Below are positions 60,833 to 64,000 of a DNA stretch of 64,000 bases, piece by piece. The notes under the pieces were generated by a model. The model did no database searches and was not told the DNA's origin. It saw only the letters and a list, made by a program, of their open reading frames with translations. The position numbers and the translations under genes were made by a program. Numbering within the stretch: position 1 is the stretch's first letter; each line of letters begins with the position of its first letter. This DNA is from Pomphorhynchus laevis (lineage: Eukaryota; Acanthocephala; Palaeacanthocephala; Echinorhynchida; Pomphorhynchidae), in the NCBI GenBank assembly GCA_012934845.2, contig WNNJ02000947.1, positions 1 to 64,000 on the forward strand, written 5' to 3'.

Positions 60833-63170
60833 CCGTCTCCCCCAGGACATTACTCGATTTATCCCAAAGCAAATTTGTTCCCACTATACTCCGTACATAA
60901 CCCCACCTCACTCCTCTTCTTCTCAAGGACTCTTGACCTTAGTTAAGTGCTCATTAAGATCCTCCCTCCTATTAAACTATTCATGTCCAGCCATGTCTTG
61001 TTTAGTAGTTTCACTCAGTAAGAACGGTAAACGCCTCAGTCTAGCCAATATCTACATTCGTCCAGGGGAGATTCACAAGAACCGTGACCTCCTGGATGGT
61101 ATTATTGACAGCGGCTATGACTTGATACTTGGAGACTTCAACGACAGAACTGGTCGTTGGATCAACGCAGCACTTCGCAGAGCTAAGAACGGTTATCTTA
61201 TTCACAAACCACCTTCCCCTACCTTTCATTGCACATCTACAAATTCTATCCTCGACATTTTACTGCTTCACTCGAGGTGGTTGTTAAAACCCCTCTGCAC
61301 GGAGCAGTCGCGCCAGCAATTGTCCACCTCTCATGACCTAATTCGTTGGAGAATTGAGGAAGATATGTTGCTTCGAAGAAGGTTTCACTTTGATCCAATC
61401 AGAGTGGCCTTCTTTCAAGCGGCTATCCAACTCTTTCCCAGAATAGGAAATGAGAGTCTGACCGAATTTAATACCTACCTCTTTTCGCAAGCTACCGCGA
61501 TTTTATCGACCACCTATAAAGGTCGTATATACAATCCCACTCCGACAAAACTCAAGGTCCTAGCGAAACTGCTTAACCTCCCTAATCTCTCTGTTTCCGC
61601 CAGACAGGCTCTCTCGAATGAATACTGGAGCACTAGATATAGGTTCCAGCTGAGTAGGGATAGGACGAGCATTGCTCGTCTTAATCCTTCTCAGTCTTCC
61701 TTTTGGAAGTTTTTCAAGAAAGAGAAGTTTGTTTGCTGGAAGGATAGGGCATTGGGTTGGATAGGGAATGTAGGCATTGATAAAGTTTTGGAGGAGTCAC
61801 TAGCCCTACACAACTATGGAGCCACTCAATCACCTCAACCAATCCCGCCTTGGTGTAACTTTAGGAGTAGGGATCTATCTGTTACGGATATCCTTAACTC
61901 ATGGGGTCCACTCCCGGGCACCTCAAAATCCGTCGCTCCACTTTCTTCTCGGGTCTGTCAGCTTTTGACTACTGATCAGAGAAGAGATATGGCTGTCACA
62001 ATGCTTTTAGCCTCCCCATCCGATGTAGCAGGCATCAATATTAGTAAGCGTGTTTTTATTCCTAAGAAAAAATCCTGCTCATGCCCTAAAGATCTGCGAC
62101 CCATTTCGATTCAAAATGCCCTCGTGTCGATTTACGAAAAAGCGCTTGCGCGTAAAATCCGCGACCATTTAAGTAGGCATAATTTGATCCCTCCAGGTTT
62201 TCATGGGTTCGTCAAAGGTCGCTCGGTCCATTCAGCAGTTGGTGAGGTGGAGCAGTTTTGTCGGGATAATGGCCATCGTCTAGTTGTGGCTGTTTTCCTT
62301 GATTTTTCTGCTGCATTTGACCGCATCTCCATTCCCTTTGTGATATCTTCTCTCAGGTCCCTCGGTTTGCCTGCGAGAATTGTTAACAGGGTGGAGATCC
62401 TGCTGTACACTAAGCGATTTTACTATGAGGACGACCCTGATGCGCGTCAGTTCTACCCTATTACGGGTGTACCTCAAGGATCCCCACTTTCTCCTATCTT
62501 ATATCTTGCTGCCTCCATTAATCTATTCAAAATATTTAAACGCGAACAACGTCTTGTGGTGTACGCTGATGACACCACAGCCCTGTTTACTGGACGCAGG
62601 TGTAAAGACGTAGTCTCTGACATCAGCCGTTTCTTTTTAAGATTAAAAGATCAGTTACCCATATCTAACCTTATTTTGAACTCCGCCAAATCGCAGGCGG
62701 TTGTCTTTCATGGCACCCCTGCAACAAAGCAGAAACTTAAGAGATTAGCACTCTCTGCGCTATCCTCCATATTTGCTTCTGAACCACTTCCCACCTTCAC
62801 AAGTCGAGTAAAATACCTGGGGTTCACCGTTACGGTGAACTGGTCGGCGAAAGCTGACCTGGATAGACTCAAACGTATCCTGAAGAAAGCTAGGTGGGCC
62901 CTGAAACGGGCTCAGCATTTGTCATTGAAAGGGAAAACTCAGGTGCGCCTCTGGGGCACTTGGGCTATCTCGGGATTAGTCTTCTTCTCAAGAGGACGTC
63001 CCCCAGAGCAAAGGCTAAGGTTTCTTAAGCTCCTCGTCTCTCGTTTACCCAGCATAGTCCGCGCCGATTGGACTCTTCGGGGGGGGGTGAAAGACCCCGG
63101 GTGGTTCAGTCGGAAAGCGGCGTGTTGGATCAGTTGGCGGGCTCAGATCCCCCTGGATCTGTGGCCGTAG
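60789..63170 (+). CDS. LINE ORF2 protein: partial APE endonuclease plus reverse transcriptase
   Basis: A 793-codon frame whose first ATG falls inside a hairpin; authentic ORF2 starts at about 60817. The endonuclease lacks its first roughly 33 residues (the 'NII.WN' strand), but keeps ANIYIRPGE, LILGDFNDRTGRWIN (about 112-127) and SILDILLL. Its usual 'SDH' is changed to TSHDLIRW. The RT (about 380-640) has KDLRPISIQNALV, HGFVKGRSVHSAV, AVFLDFSAAFDRIS (first catalytic Asp), GVPQGSPLSPILYLAA and VVYADDTT (second Asp pair), then NLILNSAKSQAVVFHG and VKYLGFTVTVNWS. A C-terminal helical region ends QIPLDLWP. No RNase H. The RT looks catalytically whole, but the endonuclease is not. The clade (Jockey/I/R1 group) is judged from the gag-like CCHC ORF1 and motif style. 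Confidence 0.87.
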   Translation: MLYKHYRPRQETRSIRLPQDITRFIPKQICSHYTPYITPPHSSSSQGLLTLVKCSLRSSLLLNYSCPAMSCLVVSLSKNGKRLSLANIYIRPGEIHKNRDLLDGIIDSGYDLILGDFNDRTGRWINAALRRAKNGYLIHKPPSPTFHCTSTNSILDILLLHSRWLLKPLCTEQSRQQLSTSHDLIRWRIEEDMLLRRRFHFDPIRVAFFQAAIQLFPRIGNESLTEFNTYLFSQATAILSTTYKGRIYNPTPTKLKVLAKLLNLPNLSVSARQALSNEYWSTRYRFQLSRDRTSIARLNPSQSSFWKFFKKEKFVCWKDRALGWIGNVGIDKVLEESLALHNYGATQSPQPIPPWCNFRSRDLSVTDILNSWGPLPGTSKSVAPLSSRVCQLLTTDQRRDMAVTMLLASPSDVAGINISKRVFIPKKKSCSCPKDLRPISIQNALVSIYEKALARKIRDHLSRHNLIPPGFHGFVKGRSVHSAVGEVEQFCRDNGHRLVVAVFLDFSAAFDRISIPFVISSLRSLGLPARIVNRVEILLYTKRFYYEDDPDARQFYPITGVPQGSPLSPILYLAASINLFKIFKREQRLVVYADDTTALFTGRRCKDVVSDISRFFLRLKDQLPISNLILNSAKSQAVVFHGTPATKQKLKRLALSALSSIFASEPLPTFTSRVKYLGFTVTVNWSAKADLDRLKRILKKARWALKRAQHLSLKGKTQVRLWGTWAISGLVFFSRGRPPEQRLRFLKLLVSRLPSIVRADWTLRGGVKDPGWFSRKAACWISWRAQIPLDLWP

Positions 63171-63310
63171 TTCGGAATTTGAAGACGGATGAAAATGACC
63201 GATTGAACTGACTAACTTCGATTTTTTAGTTACTGTTTTTCTGATTTGCATGTTTTTTTTGCCTCGGTTTTTTTTGTATTTAAGAAAATCTTTTTTATTA
63301 TTGATACTGC

Positions 63311-64000
63311 GATATGCAGCCCACTCGTCGATATGTATTATAGGCATAAATACTACGACTATTTCTATTGTGGACCAGGGATAGGCAAGCTTGATCACTT
63401 TGAGGATCACATTTTCATCTTGTTCTAACCTAAAGGGCCGGACTAAAACACACTTAGTCGATCTGAATATATGAACTTCAAATTCAGGTGGTAAGTAGGA
63501 TGAAAATGCTAGGCCTCTGTTGACTATATGTTATGTAGACGTCATTCTGGGGATAATTTAAATTACCCAAAGGCAGGAACGAAAAAAGGGATATATACAT
63601 AATTATATATATAATTAAATGTGTACACATTCTAGATTTAGAAAAAGAACTAGTGGCCGAAACGTTAACAAAAATCTGTTGATCTTTTTTCCGTCTTCGA
63701 AATATTTTTAAAAATATATAGCTGAATTCCTAATAAGGAATTCAGCTATAATTCCTAATAAGGAATTCCTAATAAGGAATTCAGCGAGACTTAACGGTCT
63801 CGTTAAGTATCAACAGTATATAGCCGCTACGTATGCCCAGTCATCCTATGTGTGAAAAAAGTTTAACAACGTATTAAAGTTTACACAAACTTTAATAATA
63901 AATAATTAAATTATAAATCAAATAATATTTATATCAAGCTAAATCGGTTATAAATCATTATATAAAATTTTATAATATTTATATCAAGTTAAATTTTCGA
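63311..64000. other. Right-edge DNA with PLE-terminus-like motif and hairpins
   Basis: GGCCGAAACGTTAACAAAAA at about 63655 with a T-rich CCGTCTTCGAAATATTT after it parallels 49828-49880. AGCTGAATTCCT (63720-63731) pairs with AGGAATTCAGCT (63736-63747), and the same words repeat at 63750-63785. CGAGAC.../GTCTCG with TTAACG forms another hairpin at 63784-63802. The last 200 bp are A/T-rich. No gene. Confidence 0.55.

Larger units (their letters stand above)
60500..63310 (+). mobile_element. Jockey/I-type LINE, copy D (internally deleted, youngest)
   Basis: ORF1 begins near 60603 (MEQNPGISNG) with a PIPKLRNLIIIKLAEP block at about 60705-60750, matching copies A and C. It then jumps at 60765-60832 to the 'QET' of the ORF2 endonuclease, skipping about 1 kb that copy A has. 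The rest of ORF2 is uninterrupted to 63170. The 3' UTR has TTTGTATTTAAGAAAATC and ends near 63310. No clear target-site duplication was identified. Confidence 0.88.

Overview
This is a 64 kb piece of nuclear DNA from an animal: very AT-rich, repeat-rich, and holding a few well-conserved eukaryotic genes among many retroelement fossils. The spliceosome/exon-junction protein Mago nashi, DRG2, a GAS41-type YEATS protein, a 14-exon NOC2 and a secreted ShKT-domain protein point to an invertebrate metazoan. The ShKT protein would fit a nematode-like or cnidarian-like lineage, but I cannot fix the phylum from sequence alone.

Layout. 0-6.4 kb: a broken SAXO-like gene fragment, a single-exon zinc alcohol dehydrogenase of the bacterial YahK/AdhC type, a 5 x 150 bp tandem repeat, and several copies of a dispersed repeat. 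6.4-7.5 kb: single-exon DRG2 (minus). 8.1-9.2 kb: a Penelope-like element (PLE) fragment, a (TA)n tract and a long inverted repeat. 9.9-24.2 kb: NOC2 (minus), which I assembled by hand as 14 in-phase exons giving 606 aa; its introns hold a PLE, (TA)n, a 70-bp-arm palindrome and a duplicated 300 bp repeat. 24.4-46.7 kb: a retroelement graveyard with L2/CR1-type 3' ends, three copies (A, B, C) of one Jockey/I-type LINE family, a PLE tail, two different CR1-type LINEs, and between them a minus-strand reverse-transcriptase element with an N-terminal Cys-rich module. 47.7-48.6 kb: the YEATS gene. 50.3-52.6 kb: the 760-aa ShKT repeat protein. 53.3-55.3 kb: two minisatellites. 55.4-56.5 kb: a shortened second copy of the Cys-module RT element. 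58.9-59.3 kb: Mago nashi. 60.5-63.3 kb: LINE copy D with a long open ORF2 frame.

The host genes are not an operon. Three of them (DRG2, GAS41, NOC2) serve growth and nuclear functions, Mago serves the exon-junction complex, and the ADH and ShKT proteins are lineage-type genes. Five of six host genes are uninterrupted by introns while NOC2 has 13.

The strongest unexplained signal is a window-wide excess of perfect inverted repeats with tiny loops (arms 8 to 70 bp, loops often 0-6 nt). They occur in introns, intergenic DNA and inside LINEs, including exactly at the internal deletion junction of LINE D. They look like local snap-back (template-switch) duplications.
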